Positions 17,192 to 26,407 of a DNA stretch of 64,000 nt are shown here, one piece after another. Source of the stretch: Bacteroidetes oral taxon 274 str. F0058 (GTDB lineage: Bacteria > Bacteroidota > Bacteroidia > Bacteroidales > Paludibacteraceae); NCBI GenBank assembly GCA_000163695.1, contig GG774889.1, positions 1,312,324 to 1,376,323 of the forward strand, given 5' to 3'. Position 1 is the stretch's first letter. The number at the start of each line of letters is the position of its first letter. The notes under the pieces are model-generated. The model had not been told where the DNA came from. It worked only from the letters and a program-made list of their open reading frames with translations, and made no database searches. Both the position numbers and the translations under genes were made by a program.

Positions 17192-18844
17192 ATGACAGAA
17201 AAAGTAGCAACTCTATTGAGAGACAAAGCCTCCGCCCGTTGGACGGCTTTGATACTGTTGGCTATGGCGATGTTTTTCTCGTATGTTTTTATGGACATAC
17301 TGTCGCCTATCAAAGATTTGTTGGAATCGACACGCGGCTGGGATCCCGATGCTTTCGGTACTTATGCCGGCTCCGAGACATTCCTTAATGTATTCATCTT
17401 TTTCCTCATCATCGCAGGTATCATCCTCGATAAGATGGGAGTACGTTTTACGGCTATCCTCTCGGGGCTGGTTATGCTCGTCGGTGCCACTATCAACTGG
17501 TATGCGGTAACGGAGTCTTTTATGGATTCGTCGCTCAAAGTGTGGTTCGACAACCATCTTAACTACATACCGCTCTTCGACGAGCTCGGCGTATCGCCGT
17601 TTTACAAAGGTATGCCCGCCTCGGCTAAGCTATCGGCTATCGGGTTTATGGTGTTCGGCTGCGGCGTAGAGATGGCAGGTATCACCGTTTCTCGCGGTAT
17701 CGTAAAATGGTTCAAGGGTAAAGAGATGGCTCTGGCGATGGGCTCCGAGATGGCTCTGGCACGCTTGGGAGTGGCTACGTGTATGATATTTTCGCCCGTC
17801 ATCGCCAAGATGTTCGGTCGTATCGACGTCTCCCGCTCGGTAGCTTTCGGTGTTATCTTGCTTATCATCGCCCTTGTGATGTTTATCGTATACTTCTTTA
17901 TGGATCGCAAACTCGATGCTCAGACAGGCGAAGCCGAAGAGAAAGAACCGTTCAAGGTAAAAGACATCGGCACTATCCTCTCGAGCGGCGGCTTCTGGCT
18001 TGTAGCGTTACTGTGCGTACTCTACTACTCGGCTATCTTTCCTTTCCAGAAATATGCCGTCAATATGCTGCAATGCAACCTTACGTTCGAGGCACTGCCC
18101 GAAGGTTCGTTCTGGTCGTCGAATACCGTTGCCATAATACAGTACGTAGTGATGCTCGTTGTGGCAGCTACCGCCTTTACCAGCAATTTCAGCAAAGGCA
18201 TCGCCAAATACGTGCTGCTCATCGTATAGATAGTATTGCTCATAGTATTCTGCCTTATGGCTTACCGTCGTCAGTCGGCTGAATCCATCTTTGCCGTCTT
18301 CCCGCTTCTGGCAGTGGGTATCACACCTATTCTGGGCAAGTTTGTCGACAACAAAGGCAAAGCAGCCACAATGCTTATGCTCGGCTCCATACTGCTAATC
18401 GTCTGCCACTTGACGTTTGCATTCGTTTTGCCGATGTTCAGAGGCAATCAGGTAGGCGGTGTCGTTGTAGCTTTCGTAACGATACTGATACTCGGCTCGT
18501 CGTTCTCGCTTGTGCCAGCATCACTCTGGCCTAGCGTACCGAAGTTGGTCGACAGCAAAGTAATCGGCTCTGCATACGCTCTTATATTCTGGATACAGAA
18601 TATAGGTCTGTGGCTCTTCCCGATGCTTATCGGAAAGGTTCTCAAATCGTCTAACCCGCAAATAGTGGAACAACTCAATGCCGGCACTATCGATGCCGAG
18701 ACAGCCGCCACATCGTACAACTACACCAATCCGCTCATAATGCTCGCCTGCCTCGGAGTAGCGGCGTTCGTACTCGGATTTGTGTTGAAGATAGTAGACA
18801 AGAAAAAGAATCTCGGTCTGGAACTGCCGAATATAAAGGAATAA
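17192..18844 (+). pseudogene. MFS transporter interrupted by an in-frame TAG
   Basis: The frame from ATG 17192 (MTEKVATLLRDKASARWTAL) to 18844 encodes a ~550-residue major facilitator with about 12 helices, except for a TAG at 18227-18229. The sequence just before it reads KYVLLIV and just after it IVLLIVFCLMAYRRQ, in the same frame, so no frameshift is involved. The stop lies inside a membrane helix after about residue 345. Both halves look well conserved, including the helix loops GRIDVSRSVAFG and SVPKLVDSKVIGSAYALIFW. A single change from TTG or another one-step codon would explain it. Readthrough or a sequencing error cannot be excluded. Substrate unknown. Confidence 0.85.
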
Positions 18845-18869
18845 ATATCGCAATGCGATAGACAGACGC

Positions 18870-18912
18870 AAAATCCTAATACCTGCAATGATATCAGGTG
18901 TTGGGATTTTTT
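18870..18912 (+). terminator. Intrinsic terminator after MFS gene
   Basis: AAATCCTAATACCTG pairs with CAGGTGTTGGGATTT (two mismatches) and ends in a T run. Confidence 0.75.
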
Positions 18913-19020
18913 ACGGCAATATGTCGGAAATCATTTTAGTACGATTGAATGGGGGAATGGTTTTATCGTTTTTTTAGACGACAGCAACAAATTCTTATTT
19001 CTTAATTCATAAATTTTCAC

Positions 19021-19028
19021 TACCTTTG
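19021..19028 (+). promoter_or_regulatory. -7 box for nuoA operon
   Basis: TACCTTTG, giving a leader of about 105 nt before nuoA. Confidence 0.55.
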
Positions 19029-19139
19029 CAGCCTTGTCTGCGGACAGGAGTGTTTTATATAGTGTTCTGAATATTATATCATTACGCAACAACAAAAATT
19101 TAATTGCTATAAATGTATATACAATAAATAAATCTATTT

Positions 19140-19493
19140 ATGACTAACTCAGCGTTATTTTTAGTAGTATTGGTTACGGCTGTTTTTATGGTTGTGGCGG
19201 CTATGGCATTGGCTATATGGCTGTCGCCCAAGTCGTACAATGCCCTCAAAGGTGAGCCTTACGAGTGCGGTATAGAGACACGAGGTCCTGCGTGGGTACA
19301 GTTCAGAGTGGGTTACTATCTTATAGCCATACTCTTTTTGGTATTCGACGTGGAAGCCGTTCTGCTCTTCCCGTGGGCAACCATTTACAGTTCGATAGGT
19401 ATCGACGGGCTTATTTTGGCATCGTTCTTTATCTTTATTTTGGTTCTTGGTTTAGTTTATGCATGGAGAAAGGGGGCACTGGAATGGAAGTAA
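19140..19493 (+). CDS. nuoA: NADH-quinone oxidoreductase subunit A
   Basis: Membrane subunit of respiratory complex I, 117 residues with three helices. Helix 1 starts at LFLVVLVTAVFMVV. The conserved cytoplasmic loop YECGIETRGPAWVQFRVGYY is followed by helix 2 with FLVFDVEAVLLFPWA, the family hallmark. First gene of nuoA-B-CD-H. The nuoB start lies 10 nt inside its 3' end. Confidence 0.96.
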   Translation: MTNSALFLVVLVTAVFMVVAAMALAIWLSPKSYNALKGEPYECGIETRGPAWVQFRVGYYLIAILFLVFDVEAVLLFPWATIYSSIGIDGLILASFFIFILVLGLVYAWRKGALEWK

Positions 19494-20098
19494 AAAATAT
19501 TAAAATTAAAAATATGACTACTGCCGACTTCAAGGACAATGAGTATCTTGAGCAATACGTCGAGCAGTTGAGAGAAGGCGGAGTAAACGTTGCTATCGCC
19601 AAATTGGACGACATTATCAATTGGGGACGAAGCAATTCGGTGTGGCCCTTGACGTTTGCCACTTCGTGTTGCGGTATCGAGTTTATGAGCCTCGGAGCAG
19701 CACGATTCGACTTTTCGCGTTTCGGCTGGGAGGTTACGCGTAACTCGCCTCGTCAGGCAGACGTAGTCTTCTGTTTCGGCACCATCGTACACAAGATGGC
19801 ACCGGTGCTCAAGCGTCTGTACGACCAGATGTCGGAGCCGAAGTATGTGATAGCCGTCGGTGGCTGTGCCATCTCGGGCGGTCCTTTCAAGAAATCGTAT
19901 CACACGGTGATGGGTATCGACCAGATTATACCGGTCGATGTGTATGTACCCGGCTGTCCGCCGAGTCCTAATGCCATTATTTACGGTATGTTACAGCTCA
20001 GCCGCAAGATAAAGGTTCAGGAGTTTTTCTCGCTCCCGAAACAACCTAAGGTAGTAGAACATTTAGATAACCCAATAGAAGTCGTAAAGTATGTTTAA
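19484..20098 (+). CDS. nuoB: NADH-quinone oxidoreductase subunit B
   Basis: 204 residues. Carries the N2 cluster at the junction to quinone: cysteines in TSCCGIEFM (the unusual adjacent pair), VGGCAISGG and VPGCPPSP. The ATG at 19484 overlaps the end of nuoA and has AGGGGG about 8 nt upstream; a second Met ten codons on (19514) is possible. The last 8 nt overlap nuoCD. All ligands are present, so the subunit should be functional. Confidence 0.95.
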   Translation: MEVKNIKIKNMTTADFKDNEYLEQYVEQLREGGVNVAIAKLDDIINWGRSNSVWPLTFATSCCGIEFMSLGAARFDFSRFGWEVTRNSPRQADVVFCFGTIVHKMAPVLKRLYDQMSEPKYVIAVGGCAISGGPFKKSYHTVMGIDQIIPVDVYVPGCPPSPNAIIYGMLQLSRKIKVQEFFSLPKQPKVVEHLDNPIEVVKYV

Positions 20099-21722
20099 TA
20101 AGTTAGAACAAGTGTTTTCGCAATTGGCTAATGCCGAGATATCGAACAAAGACAATGTTTATACGATAGTAGTCGCCAAAGAAAATCTGCGTCAGGCGGC
20201 AGAGACTCTGAGGAACAACGATATAGTCCGTTTCGACTTTCTGCGCGACATAATAGGTATGGACTACACCGATTCGTTGGGCGTGATATATAACCTCTCT
20301 CCTTCCGAAGACCTGTCTGTAATAGTGCTGCTCGAGTCGCGTACAGACGACAGAGAAAATCCTGCGTTTGACACTGTCGAAGACCTGTGGCTGTCGGCAC
20401 CCTTCTACGAGAGAGAGGTACACGATTTCTTCGGGATACGCTTCTTGGGTAATCCCGATATGCGTCGTATCTTCCTGCGTCAAGACTGGCGAGGCTACCC
20501 GCTACGTAAAGACTACGACAGCAGCCCTATAATAAACCCTATCCCGCTCGAAAACGAAGATCTCGACTCATTGGAATATCTGCCAGTGCTCGACCTGAAA
20601 GACATCGACAAAGAGCGTAAGTCGGTATTCGACAAAGGAGATTTCGTCGTAAACTTCGGACCTCAGCACCCTGCTACGCACGGCGTATTGCATCTGAGGG
20701 TGTCGCTCGACGGCGAAGTCATCAAAAAAGTCGATCCCAACTTCGGATATATACACCGCGGTATAGAGAAGATATGCGAGGTATCTATGTATCACCAGAT
20801 ATTACACCTTGCCGACCGTCTCGACTATCTATCGGGCTCTATCAACCGCCATGCCGTTTGTATGGCTATCGAAAAGGGTATACAGCTCGAAGTTCCACCC
20901 AGAGCACAGTACGTGCGTACCATCATCGACGAACTCACTCGTATAGCCTCTCACCTGCTCGGCTGGGGTGCTATGGCAATGGATATGGGTGCTATCACAG
21001 CATTCGTATACGGTATGCGCGACAGAGAGAAGATAATGAAGATATTCGAAAAGACCTGCGGTGGCAGACTGATGGCAAACTATTCGATGATAGGCGGTCT
21101 GATGGAAGATATTCATCCCGATTTTCAGAAAGACGTAAAAGAGTTTGTCGTATATATGCGTAAGATGCTGCGAGAACATCACATACTCTTCACAGGCAAC
21201 CCTATAGCACGCGGCAGAATGGAAGGTGTCGGACACCTCACACGCGAACAGGCTATCTCTATCGGAGCGACCGGTCCCGTAGGACGTGCCTCGGGCTGGC
21301 AGTGCGACGTACGAAAGATAGAGCCTTATGCTGCTTACGACAAAGCCGAGTTTACCGCCGTCCTACGCGAGGGAGGTATGACCTTCGACAGATATTATAT
21401 CCGTCTCGACGAGATAGAAGAGTCACTTAAGATAATAGAACAACTCGTAGACAATATACCGGAAGGTCCTTTCTGTGCCAAACCTAAACCTATAGTGAAA
21501 CTTCCCGAAGGCGAATATATACAGAGGGTAGAGAATGCTCGCGGCGACTTCTCGGTTTATATCAATTCACGAGGCGATAAGTTCCCGTACAGGGTGAAAT
21601 TCCGCAGTCCGTCGCTGGTATTGGTCAATGTGCTCAAACATATTGCTCCGGGCAATAAGATTGCAGACCTCATAATGCTCGGAGGCTCGTTGGATTATGT
21701 TATCCCGTGTATCGACAGATAA
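20091..21722 (+). CDS. nuoCD: NADH-quinone oxidoreductase fused subunit C/D
   Basis: 543 residues in one chain. The NuoC part is about 1-150 (FYEREVHDFFGIRFLGNPDMRRI is diagnostic). The NuoD part starts near 185 (FVVNFGPQHPATHGVLHL) and includes RGIEKICE, DRLDYLSGS and the C-terminal IMLGGSLDYVIPCIDR. C/D fusions are known in several phyla. NuoD contributes to the quinone pocket. The start overlaps nuoB, indicating coupled translation. Confidence 0.96.
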   Translation: MFNKLEQVFSQLANAEISNKDNVYTIVVAKENLRQAAETLRNNDIVRFDFLRDIIGMDYTDSLGVIYNLSPSEDLSVIVLLESRTDDRENPAFDTVEDLWLSAPFYEREVHDFFGIRFLGNPDMRRIFLRQDWRGYPLRKDYDSSPIINPIPLENEDLDSLEYLPVLDLKDIDKERKSVFDKGDFVVNFGPQHPATHGVLHLRVSLDGEVIKKVDPNFGYIHRGIEKICEVSMYHQILHLADRLDYLSGSINRHAVCMAIEKGIQLEVPPRAQYVRTIIDELTRIASHLLGWGAMAMDMGAITAFVYGMRDREKIMKIFEKTCGGRLMANYSMIGGLMEDIHPDFQKDVKEFVVYMRKMLREHHILFTGNPIARGRMEGVGHLTREQAISIGATGPVGRASGWQCDVRKIEPYAAYDKAEFTAVLREGGMTFDRYYIRLDEIEESLKIIEQLVDNIPEGPFCAKPKPIVKLPEGEYIQRVENARGDFSVYINSRGDKFPYRVKFRSPSLVLVNVLKHIAPGNKIADLIMLGGSLDYVIPCIDR

Positions 21723-21774
21723 CCGCTATTATGTAATTTGGTAAATAAAAAGAAGATAAAATAAAGAGAATATT

Positions 21775-22842
21775 ATGTTTCATTTCGAAGTAGTTGCCGA
21801 TTGGATAGATACCTTGCTGTTGTCGAATATGCCTCAATGGCTGGCTTTGGCGATAGAGTTCGTATTGATAGGGATATTGATACTTTCGTTGTATGCTGTT
21901 TTGGCATTGATTTTGATATTGGCAGAACGTAAGATTTGTGCCTATTTCCAGTGTCGTCTCGGTCCCAACAGGGTCGGACCGTGGGGAATATTGCAGCCTA
22001 TCGCCGATATGGTTAAGATTTTGCTCAAAGAGATTATATCGCTCAATAAGGCAGACAATAGGCTTTTCCGTCTGGCAAGTTTTATGGTTATTATAGCGTC
22101 GCTGCTTACCTTCGGGGCTATCCCGTTCGATAAGGGACTGCACGCAATAGACTTCAACATAGGCGTCTTCTATCTCTTGGCGGTGTCGTCTATCGGCGTG
22201 GTGGGTATTATGCTTGCCGGCTGGTCGTCGAACAGTAAATATACGATGATAGGAGCTATGCGTTCGGGGGCTCAACTTATAAGCTATGAGCTTTCGTGTG
22301 CTCTGTCGCTGATGACGATAGTGATGCTTTCGGGTACGATGCAGTTGTCGCAGATAGTGGAACAACAAGCCGGTGCTTGGTTCATCTTCAAAGGCGGCGT
22401 CCCTGCTTTCATCGCCTTTGTGATATATCTGATAGCGGGACACGCCGAGACCAACCGCGGTCCGTTCGACTTGCCCGAGGCAGAGTCGGAGCTGACGGCA
22501 GGCTACCATACCGAGTATTCGGGTATCACTTTCGGCTTTTTCTATCTGGCAGAGTATATGAATATGTTTATAATCGCTGCCGTAGCCGCAACGATGTTCC
22601 TCGGCGGTTGGCAACCGCTGCATATACCGGGGCTCGACGGTTTCAATACCGTGATGGACTATATACCGCCTGTGGTGTGGTTTTTCGGTAAAACGTTCTT
22701 CTGTGTCTTCCTCGCTCTGTGGGTTCGCTGGTCGTTCCCGCGTCTGAGAATCGATCAACTACTCAAGCTCGAGTGGAAGATATTGATGCCTATCGCTTTT
22801 GCCAACCTCATACTGATGGCACTTTGGATACTTGTATTTTGA
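21775..22842 (+). CDS. nuoH: NADH-quinone oxidoreductase subunit H
   Basis: 355 residues with about eight helices; quinone-site subunit at the arm junction. Typical segments are AERKICAYFQCRLGPNRVGPWG (shown in two parts: AERKICAYFQ and RLGPNRVGPWG), GHAETNRGPFDLPEAESEL and FGKTFFCVFLALWVRWSFPR. Last gene of the left nuo half. In most Bacteroidota with this set nuoI would follow directly, but here a transglutaminase-like gene follows after 27 nt and nuoI is 18.8 kb away. Confidence 0.96.
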   Translation: MFHFEVVADWIDTLLLSNMPQWLALAIEFVLIGILILSLYAVLALILILAERKICAYFQCRLGPNRVGPWGILQPIADMVKILLKEIISLNKADNRLFRLASFMVIIASLLTFGAIPFDKGLHAIDFNIGVFYLLAVSSIGVVGIMLAGWSSNSKYTMIGAMRSGAQLISYELSCALSLMTIVMLSGTMQLSQIVEQQAGAWFIFKGGVPAFIAFVIYLIAGHAETNRGPFDLPEAESELTAGYHTEYSGITFGFFYLAEYMNMFIIAAVAATMFLGGWQPLHIPGLDGFNTVMDYIPPVVWFFGKTFFCVFLALWVRWSFPRLRIDQLLKLEWKILMPIAFANLILMALWILVF

Positions 22843-22868
22843 TGATTATCTGTATATAATTAATTGAT

Positions 22869-24104
22869 ATGGCAAAAAAAGTATCAATCTTATGTGTCGG
22901 TCTCTTTGTCTCGTTGATTGCTCGCGGGCAGACCGACACATCTGCCTTTGATAAGCTTTATTCCGAATTTACGAGAATAGAAAGCATTTACAGAAACCAC
23001 TACATTAATAAAGAATACGACAAAACGGTTATATCGTTGGAGGAAGTACTAAGTTTGATAAATAAAGTAAATCTTACTGACGAGGATAAAGCTACTTATG
23101 AACGTTTCATCGATATGATGAAATCGGATACTTACTACAATTTGTCCTGTTCTTATTCTTTAATGAATAAAAAGAAGCAGGCTGTCGATGCCTTCGAAAA
23201 TGCGGTTAAATTCGGATATAAAAACTATAGACATGCTCTATCTGATAAGGATTTGGATAATATACGCAAGGATAAAAAATTCACCAAACTTTTGCAAAGT
23301 ATAAAAGAGTTTGACAATCTGATAGTACTTCAAAAATCGAATGGGTATAAGAAAAAAGAAAATGACTCTTTGCCTTTATTTTCATACGAGGCTGAGAATA
23401 GCTGGAATTTGCGGAATGTTAGAGCGTTTTTTAATCTTGATTCCGTTGCGGGTAATGGAGATGAATTGTCGAAAATTATAAATATCTTAAACTTTATTCA
23501 TAATTCTATCAGACACGACGGAGGTAATTTTGCACTATGTGAATTTGATGCCATTGATATATATAATTATCATAAATCTACGGGGAAAGGGGTTAATTGT
23601 AGACATTTGGCGATAGCACTTAACGAAATGTATCTCTCTATGGGTATAAAATCTCGTTATGTTACTTGTATGCCCAAAGACCCTAACGATAACGATTGTC
23701 ATGTTATAAATAGTGTCTATTCTCAACAGTTGAATAAATGGATATGGATCGACCCGAGTTTCAATGCTTATGTAAAAGATGAAAAAGGTAACTTCTTGGG
23801 AATAGCAGAGGTAAGAGATAGATTAATCAATAATCAGCCTCTCGTACTCAACGAAGATGCTAATCATAACAATGAGACTAAACAGACAAAAGAGGAATAT
23901 CTCGAGAACTATATGGCAAAAAACTTATATTGGTTTTTGTGTATCGATGAAAGCAAGTTTAATCCGGAAAGTCGTTATAGAGAAACTTATGGCAAATACA
24001 TTGCTCTTGTTCCCGAAGGATTTGTATTGAATTTACCTGAAAATATCATAAATGCACGATATATAACAAATGACCCCGATTACTTTTGGCAGCTACCTAA
24101 ATAA
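22869..24104 (+). CDS. Transglutaminase-like exported protein
   Basis: 411 residues with a signal peptide (MAKKVSILCVGLFVSLIARG). Residues ~30-150 contain TPR-like helices (DKTVISLEEVLSLINKV, CSYSLMNKKKQAVDAFENAV). A transglutaminase core follows with Cys in GKGVNCRHLAIAL, His in DNDCHVINSVY and Asp in WIWIDPSFNAY, the full Cys-His-Asp triad. Such domains act as proteases, amidases or crosslinkers; none can be chosen. It sits 27 nt behind nuoH and is visibly more A+T-rich than the nuo genes, suggesting later acquisition. Its last 21 codons and downstream 40 bases recur at 31315-31431. Confidence 0.85.
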   Translation: MAKKVSILCVGLFVSLIARGQTDTSAFDKLYSEFTRIESIYRNHYINKEYDKTVISLEEVLSLINKVNLTDEDKATYERFIDMMKSDTYYNLSCSYSLMNKKKQAVDAFENAVKFGYKNYRHALSDKDLDNIRKDKKFTKLLQSIKEFDNLIVLQKSNGYKKKENDSLPLFSYEAENSWNLRNVRAFFNLDSVAGNGDELSKIINILNFIHNSIRHDGGNFALCEFDAIDIYNYHKSTGKGVNCRHLAIALNEMYLSMGIKSRYVTCMPKDPNDNDCHVINSVYSQQLNKWIWIDPSFNAYVKDEKGNFLGIAEVRDRLINNQPLVLNEDANHNNETKQTKEEYLENYMAKNLYWFLCIDESKFNPESRYRETYGKYIALVPEGFVLNLPENIINARYITNDPDYFWQLPK

Positions 24105-24142
24105 TAATTTCAATCTATTAGGGGTTAATTCTCCACTACTTA
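24032..24142 (+). repeat. Left copy of ~115-bp imperfect direct repeat
   Basis: Covers the end of the transglutaminase-like gene and ~38 nt behind it. It matches 31315-31431 with about 14 differences including one inserted G. The two copies bracket the ABC efflux operon. Confidence 0.85.
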
Positions 24143-24180
24143 GGGCGTGCAGAGAGGTTCTTTAAATAACTAATGTCTAA

Positions 24181-24215
24181 AAATAGGAGTAATAGCAATA
24201 TTGCTCCTATTTTAT
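24181..24215 (+). terminator. Intrinsic terminator after transglutaminase-like gene
   Basis: AAATAGGAG pairs with CTCCTATTT, followed by TTATTT. The loop itself contains the small palindrome AGCAATATTGCT. Confidence 0.65.
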
Positions 24216-24334
24216 TTGTAATCATACAATCCAAAATTCTTGTTTATGGTATAAGCCTTAGTAACAAGTCTGTACTCCTACCTGATTTTTAGCTTGTTAC
24301 GACAAAAAAACAGCAACAGTCCACAAAAAAATAA

Positions 24335-24348
24335 TCATTTGATTAAAT
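24335..24348 (+). promoter_or_regulatory. Candidate operator of the TetR regulator (copy 1)
   Basis: TCATTTGATTAAAT lies directly upstream of the -33 element of the regulator promoter. Its exact reverse complement is at 25064-25077 just before the efflux genes. Confidence 0.45.
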
Positions 24349-24350
24349 TA

Positions 24351-24383
24351 TTTGTTTTAATCGGAAATATTTTTATACCTTTG
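24351..24383 (+). promoter_or_regulatory. Promoter of tetR-type regulator gene
   Basis: TTTG at 24351-24354, 21-nt spacer, TACCTTTG at 24376-24383. The ATG is 33 nt downstream. Confidence 0.7.
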
Positions 24384-24415
24384 CAGTGTAGATATATTTT
24401 TCGAATCATAACGAT

Positions 24416-25048
24416 ATGGCAAAGCTAAAAACCAAAGAGGTTAAAGACATTTCGACGGAAGAAAAAATCAAGAACGCAGCTCGCATCGTCTTTCAGAGAA
24501 AAGGCTTTGCCGCCACGCGTACTCGTGATATTGCCGAGGAGGCAGGGATAAACCTCGCTTTGCTGAATTACTATTTTCGCAGTAAAGAGAAACTGTTTGA
24601 TATAGTAATACTCGAGACGTTGTCGCATTTTTTACAGACGATGGTGAGTGTTTTTAATGACGAGAGCACCTCGTTCGAGAAAAAAATCGAACTTATCGCA
24701 GAAAACTATATCAATTTTGGCATTGAATACCCTGATGCTCCGTTGTTTATTTTAGATGAAATTCACAAGCGCCACAACGAAATATCGTATAAGTCTCAAG
24801 TTAAACAGGTAATTGCTAACTCCGTTTTTGTTCGTCAGTTTCAAGAAAATGTGATGAACGGCAAAATCAAAGAGCCTAATCTGATGCACTTTATGATAAA
24901 TTTAATGGGGTTGGCTCTTTACCCTGTCATTGCTCAATCTTTTATAACAAATATTGTAGGAGTAGATAATGCTCTGTTTGTTAAGTTAATGGAGGAACGC
25001 AAAAAGCTTATTCCTACGTGGATAAAATCGATGTTCTTTTCGTCGTAA
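24416..25048 (+). CDS. TetR/AcrR family transcriptional regulator
   Basis: 210 residues. The N-terminal DNA-binding domain spans about 16-62: KIKNAARIVFQRKGFAATRT, then DIAEEAGINLALLNYYFRSKEKLF with the recognition helix LALLNYYF. The rest is the helical ligand-binding and dimer domain. It is transcribed in the same direction as the efflux genes that start 51 nt later, and a 14-nt motif is shared, inverted, between its own promoter and the gap before tolC. This suggests it represses itself and the pump. Confidence 0.92.
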   Translation: MAKLKTKEVKDISTEEKIKNAARIVFQRKGFAATRTRDIAEEAGINLALLNYYFRSKEKLFDIVILETLSHFLQTMVSVFNDESTSFEKKIELIAENYINFGIEYPDAPLFILDEIHKRHNEISYKSQVKQVIANSVFVRQFQENVMNGKIKEPNLMHFMINLMGLALYPVIAQSFITNIVGVDNALFVKLMEERKKLIPTWIKSMFFSS

Positions 25049-25063
25049 TTTTTTTTACACGAT

Positions 25064-25077
25064 ATTTAATCAAATGA
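25064..25077 (-). promoter_or_regulatory. Candidate operator of the TetR regulator (copy 2)
   Basis: ATTTAATCAAATGA, the exact reverse complement of 24335-24348, 23 nt before the TolC start codon. Related half-matches (AAATCAAAT, AAATGATTAA) surround it. Confidence 0.45.
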
Positions 25078-25099
25078 ATAAATCAAATCTATAAACCAA

Positions 25100-26386
25100 A
25101 TGATTAATATTAAAAACACGCTATTGTTAAGTTGGCTCTTTGCCTTTGTGGGTTTGAGTGCCCAGACCTTGAAAATTGATGATTGTTATCGAATGGCAAG
25201 AGAAATTTTTCCACTTGTCAAGCAATATGAGTTGATAGAGAAGACCAAAGAATTTTCTATCGAAAATGCGCAAAAGGCATATTTGCCACAAATCGGCGTT
25301 TATGCTCAGGCAACCTATCAATCGGAAGTAACAAAAATACCGCTTGATTTTGAGGCATTAAAGCCGATTTTGGGAAATAATGTACCCACTATTCCCGAAA
25401 TAAGCAAAGACCAATACAAATTTTACGGCGATATATCTTATTCGCTTACCGGCTTGGTTACTAACAAAAATCAAAGCGATTTGGTTAAAGCAAACGCCGA
25501 GGTCGAAAAACAGAAATTGGAAGTCGAGCTGTACAAACTTCGTGAACGTATCAATTCGCTTTTCTTTGGAATATTGCTTATCGACGAGCAGATAACGCAG
25601 ACCGAGCTTGTAAAAAAGGACATTCAAAGCGGTATTGAACGTGCCGAAGTAGCCGTGAAAAACGGTGTGGCGTTGCGTAACACGGCAGATAATCTAAAAG
25701 CCGAATTACTCAAAATCAAACAGCGAGCAACCGAATTGCAAGCCACACGTAAAGGCTATGCCGATATGCTTTCGATGTTTATCGGACAAAAAATTGATGA
25801 ACACACGGTTTTTGAAAAGCCGTTTCAGCCGACTATTTCAAGTGAAATCAACCGCCCCGAAATAGAGTTGTTCGCCTTGCAAAACAGAGCGTTTGATCTC
25901 CAAAATCGTTTGATTACAAACAAGAATTTACCTCGTTTGAGCCTGTTTTTGCAAGGCGGTTTCGGTAAACCCGCACTAAATATGTTTAGCGACAACTTCG
26001 ACCCATATTATCTCACAGGTGTGCGATTGAGTTGGAATTTGTCGGGACTTTATACCGCCAAAAACGAACGAAAACAAGTTGCGACGAATCAGGCAAGCAT
26101 AAAACTTCAGCAAGAGATATTTTTATTCAATACCAACCTTGCGTTAAGTCAGCAACGTGCCGAAATTTCGAAAATGCAGGAACTGATTACTGACGACAGC
26201 GAGATTATCAAGCTGCGAGAAAACGTTAAAAATGCCACACAAACACAGTTGGAAAACGGCACGGCAACCACCAACGATTATCTTATTGCCGTCAATGCCG
26301 AAGCCCAAGCAAGGCAAAATCTCATCTTGCACGAAATACAATTGATTATGTATCAATACAATGTAAAAACAACAACAGGGAATTAA
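25100..26386 (+). CDS. TolC family outer-membrane efflux protein
   Basis: 428 residues with a signal peptide (MINIKNTLLLSWLFAFVGLSAQ). Long heptad-rich helices follow in two OEP repeats (for example SDLVKANAEVEKQKLEVELYK split around residue 140, and ENVKNATQTQLENGTATTNDYL near 385). GVALRNTADNLKAELLKIKQ and NGTATTNDYLIAVNAE match the paired helical hairpins of the family. It forms the outer-membrane channel for the ABC pump encoded downstream; 22 nt separates it from the HlyD gene. Confidence 0.92.
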   Translation: MINIKNTLLLSWLFAFVGLSAQTLKIDDCYRMAREIFPLVKQYELIEKTKEFSIENAQKAYLPQIGVYAQATYQSEVTKIPLDFEALKPILGNNVPTIPEISKDQYKFYGDISYSLTGLVTNKNQSDLVKANAEVEKQKLEVELYKLRERINSLFFGILLIDEQITQTELVKKDIQSGIERAEVAVKNGVALRNTADNLKAELLKIKQRATELQATRKGYADMLSMFIGQKIDEHTVFEKPFQPTISSEINRPEIELFALQNRAFDLQNRLITNKNLPRLSLFLQGGFGKPALNMFSDNFDPYYLTGVRLSWNLSGLYTAKNERKQVATNQASIKLQQEIFLFNTNLALSQQRAEISKMQELITDDSEIIKLRENVKNATQTQLENGTATTNDYLIAVNAEAQARQNLILHEIQLIMYQYNVKTTTGN

Positions 26387-26407
26387 ATCAATAAAAATTA
26401 AAGCGAT

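Noticed and set aside
18227..18229. Recoding of TAG as a sense codon
   Set aside because: No other gene in the window contains an internal TAG, and no recoding element or special tRNA is visible.
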